From NCBI RefSeq assembly GCF_021398735.1, contig NZ_CP090349.1:936501-1000500 (forward strand): a stretch of DNA of 64,000 bases, written 5' to 3'. Below are positions 8,129 through 17,782 of this stretch, piece after piece. The number at the start of each line of letters is the position of its first letter. Position 1 is the first letter of the stretch. Origin of the DNA: Methylobacterium oryzae. Lineage in GTDB: Bacteria; Pseudomonadota; Alphaproteobacteria; Rhizobiales; Beijerinckiaceae. A model generated the notes under the pieces. That model worked only from the letters and a program-made list of their open reading frames with translations. It searched no databases and was not told the DNA's origin. Position numbers and translations under genes: made by a program.

Positions 8129-8761
8129 ATGACCCAGGACACCGCCGGCTTCATCCACCGCTTCGAGCCCGGTCCCGACACCGCCCGTCCCCTGCTGCTC
8201 CTGCACGGGACCGGTGGCGACGAGACCGACCTCCTGCCCCTCGGCCGCACGGTCGCGCCGGAGGCCGCCCTGCTGGCGCCCCGCGGCGCCGTCAGCGAGA
8301 ACGGCATGCCGCGATTCTTCCGGCGCCTGGCGGAGGGCGTCTTCGACGAGGCGGACCTGCGCCGCCGCACCGGCGACCTCGCGGCCTTCGTGGCGGCCGC
8401 CCGGACGCGGTACGGGCTCGGGACGCCGGTGGCGCTGGGCTTCTCGAACGGCGCCAATATCGCCGCGTCGCTGCTGCTGCTGCGGCCGGAGACCCTGGCG
8501 GGCGCGGTCCTGATCCGCCCGATGGTGCCGTTCGCCGAGCCCCCGGCCGCGGATCTCGCCGGCCGGCCGGTCCTGATCCTCTCCGGGGCGATGGACCCGA
8601 TCGTGCCCGTCGAGAACGCGCGGCGCCTCGCGCAGCAGCTCACCGCGGCCGGAGTTCGCGTCGAGCACCGGATCCTGCCGACGGGCCACGGCCTGTCGCA
8701 GGCCGATATCGGCCTGGCGCTGAACTGGCTTCGCGGCCTCACACTTCCCGAAGCGGCCTGA
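8129..8761 (+). CDS. Alpha/beta-hydrolase carboxylesterase (MhqD/YpfH-like)
   Basis: A 210-aa small alpha/beta hydrolase. Oxyanion segment LLLLHGTGGDETD at about 22-34, nucleophile elbow GFSNGA with Ser106, acid Asp156 in SGAMDPIVP, and base His187 in TGHGLS, so the catalytic triad is intact. The family comprises phospholipase/carboxylesterase-type enzymes, including MhqD, which accompanies MhqO in hydroquinone resistance. ATG at 8129; the upstream open frame is a shadow of the dioxygenase gene. The likely role is hydrolysis of ring-cleavage products or esters, which is inferred. Confidence 0.85.
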   Translation: MTQDTAGFIHRFEPGPDTARPLLLLHGTGGDETDLLPLGRTVAPEAALLAPRGAVSENGMPRFFRRLAEGVFDEADLRRRTGDLAAFVAAARTRYGLGTPVALGFSNGANIAASLLLLRPETLAGAVLIRPMVPFAEPPAADLAGRPVLILSGAMDPIVPVENARRLAQQLTAAGVRVEHRILPTGHGLSQADIGLALNWLRGLTLPEAA

Positions 8762-8795
8762 GCCGGCCGCGCACGACAGGACGGAGCGTTCGACG

Positions 8796-9206
8796 ATGCC
8801 CCCGATCTATTCTTCCAGCGCGACCGCCCTGTTGCCGGTGACCGGCCGGGTCCTGATGAGCGCGATCTTCCTCGTGAGCGGCGCCGGCAAGCTCGCGGCC
8901 CCGGCCGCGACGCTCGCCACCATCGAGGCCGCCCACCTGCCGCTGCCGCCGCTCGCCTACGCGGCGGCGACCTCCGTGGAGGTCGTCGGCGGGCTGCTGC
9001 TCGTCGCCGGCTACCGCACGCGGCTGGTCGCCCTGGCCCTCGCGCTCTTCGCGGTGGCCACCGCGGTGACCTTCCACGCGGCCCTCGGCGATCAGAACCA
9101 GATGTTCCACTTCCTGAAGAACCTCGCCATGGCCGGCGGCTTGCTTCAGGTCGCGGCCTTCGGGGCCGGCCCGCTCAGCCTCGACGCGCGGCAGGGCCGA
9201 GCCTGA
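8796..9206 (+). CDS. DoxX-family membrane protein
   Basis: A 136-aa protein with four predicted hydrophobic helices. It shows the DoxX signature: a first helix with GRVLMSAIFLVSGAGKL, then a LPLPPLAYAAATSVEVVGGLLL segment. DoxX proteins are small membrane proteins linked to redox and thiol stress and often accompany dioxygenases. The ATG at 8796 is preceded by GGACGGAG. It sits in the putative electrophile-detoxification operon; its precise activity is unknown. Confidence 0.85.
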   Translation: MPPIYSSSATALLPVTGRVLMSAIFLVSGAGKLAAPAATLATIEAAHLPLPPLAYAAATSVEVVGGLLLVAGYRTRLVALALALFAVATAVTFHAALGDQNQMFHFLKNLAMAGGLLQVAAFGAGPLSLDARQGRA

Positions 9207-9272
9207 CCGGTCCGTCGGTCCGCGCGACCCCTGCTTCTCGCCCTCTGCCTTCTCGACCCTCGGGAGACCACG

Positions 9273-10094
9273 ATGCCCTACGTCACCGCGCAGGACGGCA
9301 CCCAGATCTACTACAAGGACTGGGGCGCCGGGCAGCCGGTGGTCTTCAGCCACGGCTGGCCGCTCAACGGCGACGCCTGGGAGGACCAGATGCTGTTCCT
9401 CGCGGAGCGCGGGTTCCGGGTCATCGCCCATGACCGGCGCGGGCACGGTCGCTCCGGGCAGCCCTGGTCGGGCAACGACATGGACACCTTCGCGGACGAC
9501 CTCGCCGGGCTGATCGCCCATCTCGACCTGCGCGACGCGGTGCTGGTCGGCCACTCCACCGGCGGCGGCGAGGTCGCCCGCACCATCGGGCGGCACGGGA
9601 CGGCGCGCATCGCCAAGGCGGTCTTGGTCGGGGCCGTGACGCCCCAGATGGTCCGGACCGACGCGAATCCGGGCGGCCTGCCCCGGGACGTGTTCGACGG
9701 AATCCGCGACTCGGTCCTGCGCGACCGGTCCCAGTTCTTCAAGGACCTGAGCGGCCCGTTCTACGGCGCGAACCGCGCCGGCGCCGCGGTCAGCGAAGGC
9801 CTGCGGGACACGTTCTGGATGCAGGGCATGATGGCGGGCCTGCGGAACGTGCACGCCTGCGTGGCGGCCTTCTCGGAGACCGACTTCACCGAGGACCTGA
9901 AGCGCATCGACGTGCCGACCCTGCTCGTGCACGGCGACGACGACCAGATCGTGCCGATCGACGCCGCCGCGCGCGCCGCCGTCAAGCTCGTGCCGGGCGC
10001 CGTGCTGAAGGAGTATCCGGGCGCCCCGCACGGGCTGGCCGCCACCCACAAGGACCGGCTCAACGCCGACCTGCTCGCCTTCATCCAGGGCTGA
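9273..10094 (+). CDS. Alpha/beta hydrolase, non-haem chloroperoxidase/arylesterase type
   Basis: A 273-aa hydrolase very close to the cofactor-free haloperoxidase/esterase family. It has [10 protein letters not shown] (oxyanion loop), DRRGHGRS, the nucleophile elbow VGHSTGGGE with Ser95, an acid in [10 protein letters not shown] (Asp222-224) and the terminal histidine in [10 protein letters not shown]. Members act as esterases, and perhydrolase activity is a side reaction. ATG at 9273 with CGGGAG upstream. Last gene of the LysR-linked run; a strong hairpin follows at 10155-10179. Confidence 0.9.
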   Translation: MPYVTAQDGTQIYYKDWGAGQPVVFSHGWPLNGDAWEDQMLFLAERGFRVIAHDRRGHGRSGQPWSGNDMDTFADDLAGLIAHLDLRDAVLVGHSTGGGEVARTIGRHGTARIAKAVLVGAVTPQMVRTDANPGGLPRDVFDGIRDSVLRDRSQFFKDLSGPFYGANRAGAAVSEGLRDTFWMQGMMAGLRNVHACVAAFSETDFTEDLKRIDVPTLLVHGDDDQIVPIDAAARAAVKLVPGAVLKEYPGAPHGLAATHKDRLNADLLAFIQG

Positions 10095-10154
10095 GATCCC
10101 GGGTCGCGTTGACCGGCGGTCTTCCCCGCGCCGGTTCGGGCTCCTAAAGCCTGC

Positions 10155-10179
10155 GACGGGCCGCGCCCCGCGGCCCGTC
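10155..10179 (+). terminator. Strong hairpin after the detoxification operon
   Basis: GACGGGCCGCG-ccc-CGCGGCCCGTC, a perfect 11-bp stem with a 3-nt loop, lies 60 nt after the hydrolase stop and 28 nt before the next ATG. It lacks a T-tract, so it is a candidate rather than a textbook intrinsic terminator. Confidence 0.45.
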
Positions 10180-10207
10180 AGACGCCAGAAGCCGCACGGA
10201 TCCCCGC

Positions 10208-11185
10208 ATGCCGACCTCCGACGCACCGCTCACCATCGGGATCATCGGCGCGGGAATCATGGCCGAGCGCCTGCTCGGCGCGATCCACGGGGCGGCGGAC
10301 TCGCCCGTGCGGGTCGCGGCGATCTGGGATCCGGCCCCGGCGGCCCTGGACCGGATCGGCGCGGCCTTCCCGGCGGTGCCGCGGGTGGCCGATTCCGCCG
10401 CCGTCGTGGCGGCGAGCGACTGCGTCTACGTCGCCTCGCCGCCCGCCTCGCATCTCGGCTACGCCCGCGCCGCCCTGGCGGCCGGCCGGAGCGTCTTCTG
10501 CGAGAAGCCGCTGGCCATCGATCGCGCCGATGCCCGCGCCTTCGTGGCGGAGGCGAGGGGCGCGGGCGCGGTCAATTTCCCGTTCGCCTCGTCGCCGGGC
10601 GTGGCGACGATCGAGCGCTGGATCGCGGCCGGCGCGGTCGGCACGCCACGGGCGCTCACCGTCGCGGTGGCGTTCGCCCGCTGGCCCCGGCCCTGGCAGG
10701 CCGACGCCGCCCGCTGGCTCGACGCGCGGCGCGAGGGCGGCTTCACCCGCGAGGTGGTCTCGCACTTCCTGTTCCTGGCCCGCCGCCAACTCGGCCCGCT
10801 CGCGAGTCTCGCCGGACGGATCGCCTTCCCGGAACCGGGCCGGTCCGAGCGCGCGATCGACGTGACGCTCACGGCGGGCGGGATCCCCGTCACCCTGACA
10901 GGCCGGGTCGGGGGCGTCGCGGCCGACGACCACAACACGTGGACGCTGGAGGGCGACGCGGGCGCCGTCCGGCTGCGCGACTGGGCCATCGCCGAGCGGC
11001 GGGGCGCCGACGGGCGCTTCGAGCCGGAGCCCGACGCGATCCCGAACGAGAAGCTGCGGCCGATCACGCTCCGGCGCCAGCTCGAGGGCGTCGTCCGCAT
11101 GGCGCGCGGCGAGCCCCACCACCTCGCCACCTTCGCGGAGGCGCTCGACGTGCAGGAGGTCGTCGAGTCGATCCTGACCCTGTGA
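10208..11185 (+). CDS. Gfo/Idh/MocA-family oxidoreductase
   Basis: A 325-aa NAD(P)-dependent dehydrogenase of the Gfo/Idh/MocA family. The N-terminal Rossmann fold begins TIGIIGAGIMAERLL with the GxGxxA-type nucleotide loop. CEKPLAID at about 98-105 contains the conserved EKP lysine, and the C-terminal half is the substrate/dimer domain. The family oxidises or isomerises sugars, inositols and related polyols; the substrate cannot be read from the sequence or neighbours. It converges on the argJ-SIMPL-mutT group. Confidence 0.88.
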   Translation: MPTSDAPLTIGIIGAGIMAERLLGAIHGAADSPVRVAAIWDPAPAALDRIGAAFPAVPRVADSAAVVAASDCVYVASPPASHLGYARAALAAGRSVFCEKPLAIDRADARAFVAEARGAGAVNFPFASSPGVATIERWIAAGAVGTPRALTVAVAFARWPRPWQADAARWLDARREGGFTREVVSHFLFLARRQLGPLASLAGRIAFPEPGRSERAIDVTLTAGGIPVTLTGRVGGVAADDHNTWTLEGDAGAVRLRDWAIAERRGADGRFEPEPDAIPNEKLRPITLRRQLEGVVRMARGEPHHLATFAEALDVQEVVESILTL

Positions 11186-11203
11186 GGGCGGCCCGCGACG
11201 GGG

Positions 11204-11644
11204 TCAGGAATCCAGCAGGTCGATCAGGAACGGGATCAGCGGCGCGTCGGCGGGCGGCATCGCGAGGTCGCGCAGGGCCTTGGGGCGCACCCACTTGAGC
11301 GCCTGCCCCTCCATCGACCGCGGCGTCCCCGTCCAGCGCCGGCAGATGTAGAGCGGCATCAGCAGGTGGAAGTCCGGGTAGGCGTGGCTCGCGAAGGTCA
11401 GCGGCGCGAGACACGGCTCCTCGACCTGGATGCCGAGCTCCTCCGCCAGCTCGCGGATCAGCGTCTGCTCGGGGCGCTCGCCGGGCTCGACCTTGCCGCC
11501 GGGGAACTCCCACAGGCCGGCGAGCTGCTTGCCCGCCGGGCGCTCGCTCACCAGGACGCGGCCGTCGACGTCGACGAGGGCGACGGCGACCACGAGGAGC
11601 AGGCGCAGGGGGAGGCCATTGGGGGTGCTTCCGGGGGCGCTCAC
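11204..11644 (-). CDS. mutT: MutT-type Nudix hydrolase (8-oxo-dGTP diphosphatase)
   Basis: A 146-aa Nudix protein with a full Nudix box at about residues 50-72: G50, then E, then RELAEELG with the metal-binding glutamates. LLLVVAVALVD and LAGLWEFPGGK are the usual flanks. It most likely cleanses oxidised dGTP from the nucleotide pool. The GTG at 11642-11644 overlaps the stop of the upstream SIMPL gene by 4 bp (GTGA), fixing the start and showing coupling. Third gene of an argJ-SIMPL-mutT operon on the minus strand. Confidence 0.92.
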   Translation of the reverse strand: MSAPGSTPNGLPLRLLLVVAVALVDVDGRVLVSERPAGKQLAGLWEFPGGKVEPGERPEQTLIRELAEELGIQVEEPCLAPLTFASHAYPDFHLLMPLYICRRWTGTPRSMEGQALKWVRPKALRDLAMPPADAPLIPFLIDLLDS

Positions 11645-12360
11645 TGCGCCACCGCGAAGGTGGCCGAGACCTCGGAGGACATCGGGATCGTGCCCGCCTC
11701 CAGCGGCACCCGCCGTCCTTTGGCCGCCATCGGCGCCGCCCGGGCCATCTCCAGCACCGGGCGGTACGGCGTGCCGGCCGCGGTTGTGCTCAGCGTGCAG
11801 AGCGGGCCGAGCTTGGCGCCGACCGCCTCCGCGAGGGCCTCGGCGCGGCTCCGCGCGTCCCGGGTCGCCGCCACCTGGAGGGCCGCCTCGCTCTTGTCCG
11901 GGTCGCGCAGCCCGAAGCTCACGCCATCGATGCGGTTGGCGCCGGAGTCGAGGGCCTGCCGGAGCAGGTCGCCGAGGCGGTCCATGTCGGCGAGCCGGAC
12001 GGTGACGAGGTTGCTGGCGCGGTAGCCGTCGGGCTCCTCGGTGACGGCGCCCCCCGGCCGGGCGACGGTGCGGGTCGCGGTCTGCAGGGTGACGGCGGCC
12101 GTGCCGAGATCGGCGGGCGGGATCCCGAGGGCGCGGGCCTGCGCTGAGACCCCGGCCACCGCCTTCGAGGCCGCGTCGAGGGCGGCCGCCGCACTCGCGC
12201 CGCGCGCCTCGATGCCGATCGTCACCTCGGCGAAGTCCGGCGCCCGCGTCTCCGACGCGCGCCCGACGACGCTGATGTGGCGCTTGCACGCCGCGTCGTC
12301 GGCCCGCGCCGCGGTCGCCAGGCTCAGGACGAGGAGGGCGCCGGACAGGACCGCCCTCAC
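11641..12360 (-). CDS. SIMPL-domain (DUF541) secreted protein
   Basis: A 239-aa exported protein. A signal peptide covers about residues 1-20 ([17 protein letters not shown] before DDAACK). A SIMPL/DUF541 domain then includes [21 protein letters not shown] and an [11 protein letters not shown] segment. Members are periplasmic proteins of poorly defined role, some linked to oxidative stress. GTG start at 12360 and stop at 11641 each overlap neighbours by 4 bp (GTGA), so it is translationally coupled between argJ and mutT. Confidence 0.87.
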   Translation of the reverse strand: MRAVLSGALLVLSLATAARADDAACKRHISVVGRASETRAPDFAEVTIGIEARGASAAAALDAASKAVAGVSAQARALGIPPADLGTAAVTLQTATRTVARPGGAVTEEPDGYRASNLVTVRLADMDRLGDLLRQALDSGANRIDGVSFGLRDPDKSEAALQVAATRDARSRAEALAEAVGAKLGPLCTLSTTAAGTPYRPVLEMARAAPMAAKGRRVPLEAGTIPMSSEVSATFAVAQ

Positions 12361-13607
12361 GAGCGGTAATCCCCGTTGATCTCGACGTAGGCCTTGGTCA
12401 GGTCGCAGGTCCAGACGCGGGCCGCGCCGCTGCCCAGGCCGAGATCGACCCGGACCGCGATCTCCGGCTCGCGCATCACGGCGCTCGCCGCCGCCTCGCT
12501 GTAATCGGGGTCGCGGGCGCCCTGGACCGCCACCCGCACGTCGCCGAACCAGATCGCGAGCCGGTCGCGGTCGGCGGGCTCGCCGGCCTTGCCCACGGCC
12601 ATCACCACGCGGCCCCAGTTGGCGTCCTCGCCGGCCACCGCGGTCTTCACCAGCGGCGAGTTGGCGATCGACATCGCGATGCGGTGCGCGGAGGCGTCGC
12701 TCTCGGCGCCGGTGACCCGCACGGTGACGAACTTGCGCGCGCCCTCGCCGTCCTTGGCGACGAGCTGGGCCAGCTCGACCAGCAGGCCGTCGAGCGCCTC
12801 CCGGAAGCCGGCGAGGCGCGCGTCGGCGGGATCGGTGACCGCCGGGTTGCCGGCCCTGGCGGTGGCGAACAGCATCAGCGTGTCGGAGGTGGAGGTGTCG
12901 CCGTCCACGGTCACGCAGTTGAAGCTCGTCTTCGTCCCGGCCGAGAGGAGCGCCTGCAGCACGTCCTGCGGCAGGGCCGCGTCGGTGAAGACGAAGGACA
13001 GCATCGTCGCCATGTCGGGGGCGATCATGCCGGCGCCCTTGGCGATGCCGTTGATCGTCACGCGCACGCCGTCGATCTCGGCCGTGCGCGTCGCGAGCTT
13101 CGGGAAGGTGTCGGTGGTCATGATCGCCCGGGCCGCCTCGCTCCAGGCGGCAGGCCCGTCCTCGGCGCGGGCCGCGCAGTCCACCAGCACGCCCGCGAAC
13201 CGCTCCGCCGGGAGCGGCTCGCCGATCACGCCGGTCGAGGCGACGTAGACCTCGCGCGCGCCGCAGCCCGCCGCCTCCGCGGCGATCTCGACGGTGCGCG
13301 CCACCGCGTCGCGCCCGAGCCGGCCCGTGAAGGCGTTGGCGTTGCCGGAATTGACCACGAGCGCCCGCGCCGACCCGTCGGCCAGGGCGTCGCGGCACCA
13401 ATCCACCGGCGCCGAGGGACACTTCGACCGGGTGAACACCCCCGCGGCCCGGGTCCCGGCCTCCAGCGCCACGTAGAGCACGTCGGTGCGACCGCTGTAG
13501 CGGATCCCCGCCTGGGCGGTCGCGATTCGCACGCCCGGCAGGGGCGGCAGATCGGGCATCGCGGTGGGCGCCAGCGGGGAGACGGGAGGGGCTTTCGCGG
13601 ACGACAT
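12357..13607 (-). CDS. argJ: Bifunctional ornithine acetyltransferase / N-acetylglutamate synthase
   Basis: A 416-aa ArgJ that recycles the acetyl group from N-acetylornithine to glutamate in the cyclic arginine pathway. The self-processing site is present: [16 protein letters not shown], with the nucleophilic Thr201 that becomes the N-terminus of the beta chain. [12 protein letters not shown] (about 84-95) and a C-terminal [12 protein letters not shown] are strong ArgJ signatures. Whether it also synthesises N-acetylglutamate from acetyl-CoA cannot be decided from sequence alone. First gene of the argJ-SIMPL-mutT operon. Confidence 0.96.
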   Translation of the reverse strand: MSSAKAPPVSPLAPTAMPDLPPLPGVRIATAQAGIRYSGRTDVLYVALEAGTRAAGVFTRSKCPSAPVDWCRDALADGSARALVVNSGNANAFTGRLGRDAVARTVEIAAEAAGCGAREVYVASTGVIGEPLPAERFAGVLVDCAARAEDGPAAWSEAARAIMTTDTFPKLATRTAEIDGVRVTINGIAKGAGMIAPDMATMLSFVFTDAALPQDVLQALLSAGTKTSFNCVTVDGDTSTSDTLMLFATARAGNPAVTDPADARLAGFREALDGLLVELAQLVAKDGEGARKFVTVRVTGAESDASAHRIAMSIANSPLVKTAVAGEDANWGRVVMAVGKAGEPADRDRLAIWFGDVRVAVQGARDPDYSEAAASAVMREPEIAVRVDLGLGSGAARVWTCDLTKAYVEINGDYRS

Positions 13608-13837
13608 CGGCTCGGGCTCCGGCAGCGCGCGGCTCAGGTCCCGCGGCGGCCCGGTGTTGCCCGCGCGACCCCGCCGGCGTCAACTCCGTGCCCAGCCTAT
13701 GATCAGGCCGCCGGAGTGCTTCGCCATTGTGCAACGGCGGCGCCGAATGCGGCGCGATGACGGCGCCGGGCTTGCGTGTGGATTGCATCCCAGCTTAGCA
13801 TGCTGCATCGCAAAGCCAGCGCGAAGTCGAGTGCGGA

Positions 13838-14272
13838 ATGCCCCCAGCCGACGACGAGACTGCCTCGAGCAGCCTTCCCCAGGGCAGCTGCTACCGGATC
13901 CAGGTTCTGGTCGTCGGCCGCCACAAGCGCTGGCGCGACGAGGTCTCGGCCCAGGTCCGGATGCTGGGCTACCAGGTCACCGCCTGCGACCGCGGCGTCG
14001 ACGCCATGACGGTGCTGGCCCTGGGCCTGCCGGTGGACGTGCTGGTGGTCGATACCGCGCTCCAGGGCGGCCTGTGCTGCGCGCAGCTGGCCGTCGAGGC
14101 CCGGGCCCTGCGCCCGGCCCTGCGCATCATCCTCGCCAGCGACCCGGTCGACGCCATGGGGCCTGAGGCGTCGGTCCGCGTGCCCGACGCGCTGCTGGTC
14201 CCGCGCGACCAGTTCCAGAACGGGATGATCGCCACGACCATGCGCGAGGCGCTAGCGAGCCGCGCCGCCTGA
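13838..14272 (+). CDS. Stand-alone degenerate receiver-like protein
   Basis: A 144-aa protein whose residues 20-140 read like a response-regulator receiver: IQVLVVGRHKRWRDEV, then a hydrophobic strand ending in the phospho-acceptor-like Asp72 (VLVVDTAL), then ALRIILAS. The acidic pair normally following the first strand is replaced by GRHK, and the conserved Lys of the KP motif is not evident (LLVPRD). Phosphorylation by the standard mechanism is therefore doubtful. There is no output domain. It may act as a protein-interaction or decoy module. No operon partner. Confidence 0.6.
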   Translation: MPPADDETASSSLPQGSCYRIQVLVVGRHKRWRDEVSAQVRMLGYQVTACDRGVDAMTVLALGLPVDVLVVDTALQGGLCCAQLAVEARALRPALRIILASDPVDAMGPEASVRVPDALLVPRDQFQNGMIATTMREALASRAA

Positions 14273-14767
14273 ACTCCGGCGCGAGGCCTGATCGACCCGG
14301 ACGGCCCGCGAGCCGAGGGTCTGCGCGACCCGTCGATCGAATCGCGGCCGACGCGCTTCAGGCCGTCGCCATGTCTCCCCGAAGGTCGGGACTGTAGCGC
14401 GGGTCTTCCTGCCCGATGTCAGCAACGCGGGCCGGACCGTGCCGCAATGCAAGTGCATCGCCCGCGTGATCCAGCGCGAGCGTGTACCGCGCGAAGTCTC
14501 GACGCCGCTCGGCAGCGGACACGCGCAGGGCGAAGCTTCCGGGCGGACTGGGAGGCGCCGTCAGAACTGATCCATCGCGACGAGAACGCACCGATTGCCG
14601 TTTGCGCGCGCAGCCCGGCAGGTTTGGTCACCTCGAGCGCCCGAGATATCGGGTCTGTCTCTAAGTATTGTCGTCTATCATCTATAATACAAGTTGAACT
14701 TGATCGCGCGACACGATGTTGTCATGATCGTATCGTCTATCGTAAGGCCGAAAGTCTGGCCTCTTCT
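14273..14767 (+). other. Intergenic region upstream of the chemoreceptor
   Basis: No supportable gene. The last 120 bases are AT-richer than the surroundings and contain TATAAT at 14683-14688, about 80 nt before the chemoreceptor ATG. No convincing -35 stands 16-18 nt before it, so this is a candidate -10 only. Confidence 0.4.
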
Positions 14768-16780
14768 ATGGAAGATACGTCTGTGAGAACTGGGATACGC
14801 GCTCGTCTCTACGCGGGATTTGCGATGCTCGTCATGATCACGGGCATCATCGGCGCATTCGCGATCTACCAGCAGGCTGTCATCGGCGCGGACCACGCGC
14901 TTCAGGAGCGCGTGGAGCGGGGGGCGCAGTCGGTCCTGATGATCGACGGTCACGCCGCACGCCTCGTCGGGACGGCCGAACGGTACCGGCTCCAGCCGGA
15001 TCCCGACCTGATCGCCGCGATGGAGCAGGCCCGGCAGGCGATCGAGCAGACCTGCGACCGATACTTCTCGCTGGCCATGACGGACGGGGGGCGGAAGCTC
15101 TACGACGACGTGCGGGAGGCCGCCCGCGCCATGAAGCCGGAGCTGGAACGCCTCGCGGCGTCGGGGGCGAGCCTGCGCGAGGCCAGGACGAAGCTCTACG
15201 AGACCGGCAACGCGCTCACCACCCTTCTCGCGAGCCTGCTCGCGGACGTGCGCGCCCGGGCCGGCGAGGCGATGCTCGCGCGGGTCGAGCACGTCGAGAA
15301 CGCCGTCCTGCGGTCCCGCATCGCGTCGGCCCGCTTCGTGATCGGCCTGGACGCACATGACCGCGACGCCTTCGAGCAGCGGGTCGAGCAGGCTCTGGCG
15401 GCCCTGGATGCGTTCAAGGACGCGCAGGGCGGCGCGGTCTTCGGGCAGCAGGTCAGGGCCGTCCGCGACGCGCTGATCGCCGCCGCGGCCGGCTTCCGCA
15501 CGTACGATCGGGCGGTGGCGTCGGCGAAGGCGACGTTCGAGACCGGGATCAAACCCCACGCCGACGCGATCGACCGGCTCGGCATCGCGCTGCGCGACCG
15601 GATCGTGGCCGCCGGCGAGACTATTTCCCGGGAGACCGCCCTGGCGGCGAGGCGGGCCCGGTACATCCTGATCGGCTTGGTCGCCGCGGCCCTGCTCCTC
15701 GGGGGTATCCTGGCCTTCGTGCTGGCCCGCAGCGTCATCCGACCGGTCGCCGGCATGACGGAGGCGATGACGCGGCTGGCCGAGGGCGATCTTCACGTCG
15801 CGGTGCCGTACCGCGCGGCGACCGACGAGATGGGCGCGATGGCCAAGGCCGTCGACGTCTTCCGCCAGAACGCGGTCGCGCGGGCGGAGCTCGAGGCGGC
15901 GCAGGCCGCCGAGCGGGAGGCCCGCCTGCGCCGGGCCGAGCGGGTCGAGCAGCGCGTCCACGCCTTCCAGGCGAAGATCGCCGCCTCGCTCGACATCGTC
16001 ACGGCGGCGACCAGCGAACTCGACGCGACCGCGCAGGCGATGACCCGGGTGGCCGACAACACCAACAGCCAGGCCGTGACGTCGAGCTCGGCCGCCGCCC
16101 AGACCTCGGCCAACGTCCAGACCGTCGCGGCCGCCGCCGAGGAGATGGTCTCCTCGCTCCAGGAGATCGAGCGGCAGGTCGTGCGCTCGAACGCGGTGGC
16201 CGGTCACGCCGCCCACGAGGCCGAGGCGACCAACGCCGCCATGGCGAGCCTGCGCGCCGCCGCCGAGCAGATCGGGGCCGCCGTGATGATGATCTCCGGC
16301 ATCGCGAACCAGACCAACCTGCTCGCCCTCAACGCCACCATCGAGGCGGCGCGGGCCGGCGAGGCGGGACGCGGCTTCGCCGTCGTGGCCTCCGAAGTGA
16401 AGGAGCTCGCCGCCCAGACGGCGCGGGCGACCGAGGAGATCGGCGGCCAGATCGCCGCGATCCAGGCGGCCTCCGGGCAGGCCGCGGAGGCGATGGCGCA
16501 GATCGCCCGCACGATCGCCTCCGTGAACGAGATCAGCGGCGCCATCGCGGCGACGGTGGTGCAGCAGACGGCGGCCACCGGCGAGATCTCGCGCAATGCC
16601 GGCGAAGCGGCGCGGGGGACGGAGGGCGTCTCGGCCAACGTGGCGCGCGTGCTGGCCGCCGCCCGGGAGGCCGGGAGCGCCGCCGCGCAGGTTCAGAGCG
16701 CGGCGGCCGAACTGGCGACGCAGTCCCTGACGGTCAAGCGCGAGGTCGACAGCTTCCTCAGCGACATCCAGGCCGCGTGA
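14768..16780 (+). CDS. Methyl-accepting chemotaxis protein
   Basis: A 670-aa chemoreceptor. TM1 about residues 15-34, a long helical periplasmic sensor (about 35-296) resembling bimodular four-helix sensors, TM2 about 297-319, HAMP about 320-375, and a cytoplasmic signalling domain (about 430-660). The hairpin tip is conserved ([21 protein letters not shown]), which couples CheA/CheW. ATG at 14768 gives a natural [18 protein letters not shown] start; the open frame further upstream has no receptor character. Ligand unknown. No che genes in the window. Confidence 0.94.
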   Translation: MEDTSVRTGIRARLYAGFAMLVMITGIIGAFAIYQQAVIGADHALQERVERGAQSVLMIDGHAARLVGTAERYRLQPDPDLIAAMEQARQAIEQTCDRYFSLAMTDGGRKLYDDVREAARAMKPELERLAASGASLREARTKLYETGNALTTLLASLLADVRARAGEAMLARVEHVENAVLRSRIASARFVIGLDAHDRDAFEQRVEQALAALDAFKDAQGGAVFGQQVRAVRDALIAAAAGFRTYDRAVASAKATFETGIKPHADAIDRLGIALRDRIVAAGETISRETALAARRARYILIGLVAAALLLGGILAFVLARSVIRPVAGMTEAMTRLAEGDLHVAVPYRAATDEMGAMAKAVDVFRQNAVARAELEAAQAAEREARLRRAERVEQRVHAFQAKIAASLDIVTAATSELDATAQAMTRVADNTNSQAVTSSSAAAQTSANVQTVAAAAEEMVSSLQEIERQVVRSNAVAGHAAHEAEATNAAMASLRAAAEQIGAAVMMISGIANQTNLLALNATIEAARAGEAGRGFAVVASEVKELAAQTARATEEIGGQIAAIQAASGQAAEAMAQIARTIASVNEISGAIAATVVQQTAATGEISRNAGEAARGTEGVSANVARVLAAAREAGSAAAQVQSAAAELATQSLTVKREVDSFLSDIQAA

Positions 16781-16789
16781 GCGACCGGT

Positions 16790-17653
16790 CTAGATGGCGG
16801 CAGCGGGGTCGCTCTCGTCACCGTCGCCGTCGCGGCTCCGCCGGTCGCGCGGCCGCCGGTCCAGGAACGAGCGGCCGATGGCGCGCAGGGGCGCCGTCAG
16901 GCGGCGAACGTCCTCGGCCCGCTCCATGATGCGCTCGCCGTTGCGGATCTCCTTGTCGAGCCGCGCCATCGTCCGGGCGAGCGCCGGATCGTCGTCGTCC
17001 AGCCAGACCTGGGTCACGCGGGCGAAGGCGATGACCACGCCCTGCAGCTTGAGCTGCCCGAGCGACCCCTCGGTGTCGATCCCGGCCGCCGCCAGCATGT
17101 AGCGGTGCGAGTTCAGCATCACGCCGTTCAGCGCCAGCATCGAGAGCGGCTCGCCCCGGAGCGCGTAGGCGATCCGGCGCAGCGCCGGCTTGTAGGGCTC
17201 CATGGCGTCGAGGCGGCGCATCAGCACGTCGAACAGCCGCTCGCGGGTCGGCTCCTCCTCGAGACCCGTGAGATCGCCCTCCAGAACCTTGCGGTCGATG
17301 ATGCGTGTCAGCCCGCCGAGGACCGCCCCCTTCGACGGGAACAGGTCGCGCAACTCGGCGAGCGTCAGGCCCGCCTCCCGGGCGATGTCGCTGACCTCGA
17401 TGTCGTTCCAGGGCTGCTCGGCGGCGAGGCGCATCAGGGCCTCGACGGCGGCCTCCCGGGGCGACAGCTTCGGCGCCCCGCCCTGCACCCCCGAATCGGC
17501 TGTCCCGGTCTGGCCGCTCCCCCCCGCCCCGCTCTCCTGCGCGACGCTCGCGTGGGCAGCGCTCTCTCGGGCAGCGCCTTCCTGCGCGTCGCCCGCCTTG
17601 GCGGGGCTCGCGGCCTTGCGGGGCCGCTTCGAGGGGGCTTTGCTGTCGGTCAT
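16790..17653 (-). CDS. TetR-family regulator with long low-complexity N-terminus
   Basis: A 287-aa protein. Residues 1-60 are a disordered Ala/Gln/Gly/Lys-rich tail. Residues about 65-115 form a TetR HTH (AVEALMRLAAEQPWNDIEVSDIAREAGLT followed by LRDLFPSKGAVL). The helical C-terminal domain resembles the TetR/COQ9-like fold. The end is basic and acidic low complexity (RRPRDRRSRDGDGD). ATG at 17651-17653. It lies downstream of ybjN-proC on the same strand with a 129-bp gap. A COQ9-like role in ubiquinone synthesis is possible given UbiK nearby, but I see no specific support. Confidence 0.75.
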   Translation of the reverse strand: MTDSKAPSKRPRKAASPAKAGDAQEGAARESAAHASVAQESGAGGSGQTGTADSGVQGGAPKLSPREAAVEALMRLAAEQPWNDIEVSDIAREAGLTLAELRDLFPSKGAVLGGLTRIIDRKVLEGDLTGLEEEPTRERLFDVLMRRLDAMEPYKPALRRIAYALRGEPLSMLALNGVMLNSHRYMLAAAGIDTEGSLGQLKLQGVVIAFARVTQVWLDDDDPALARTMARLDKEIRNGERIMERAEDVRRLTAPLRAIGRSFLDRRPRDRRSRDGDGDESDPAAAI

Positions 17654-17782
17654 GGATCGGTCGCCCGGTCTGATCGGTCGTGTGGCCTCATGTAGGCGGG
17701 CGGGCCGCGAAGGGCAGGTCCGTCGCGCGGCCATGCCGCACGGACGCCGCCCGATGTCAGCCCTTGATGCCAACGCCCGATG

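Noticed and set aside
16790..17653. COQ9 assignment for the TetR-like protein
   Set aside because: The fold would be compatible, but no COQ9-specific motif is visible. TetR-type HTH is the safer call.
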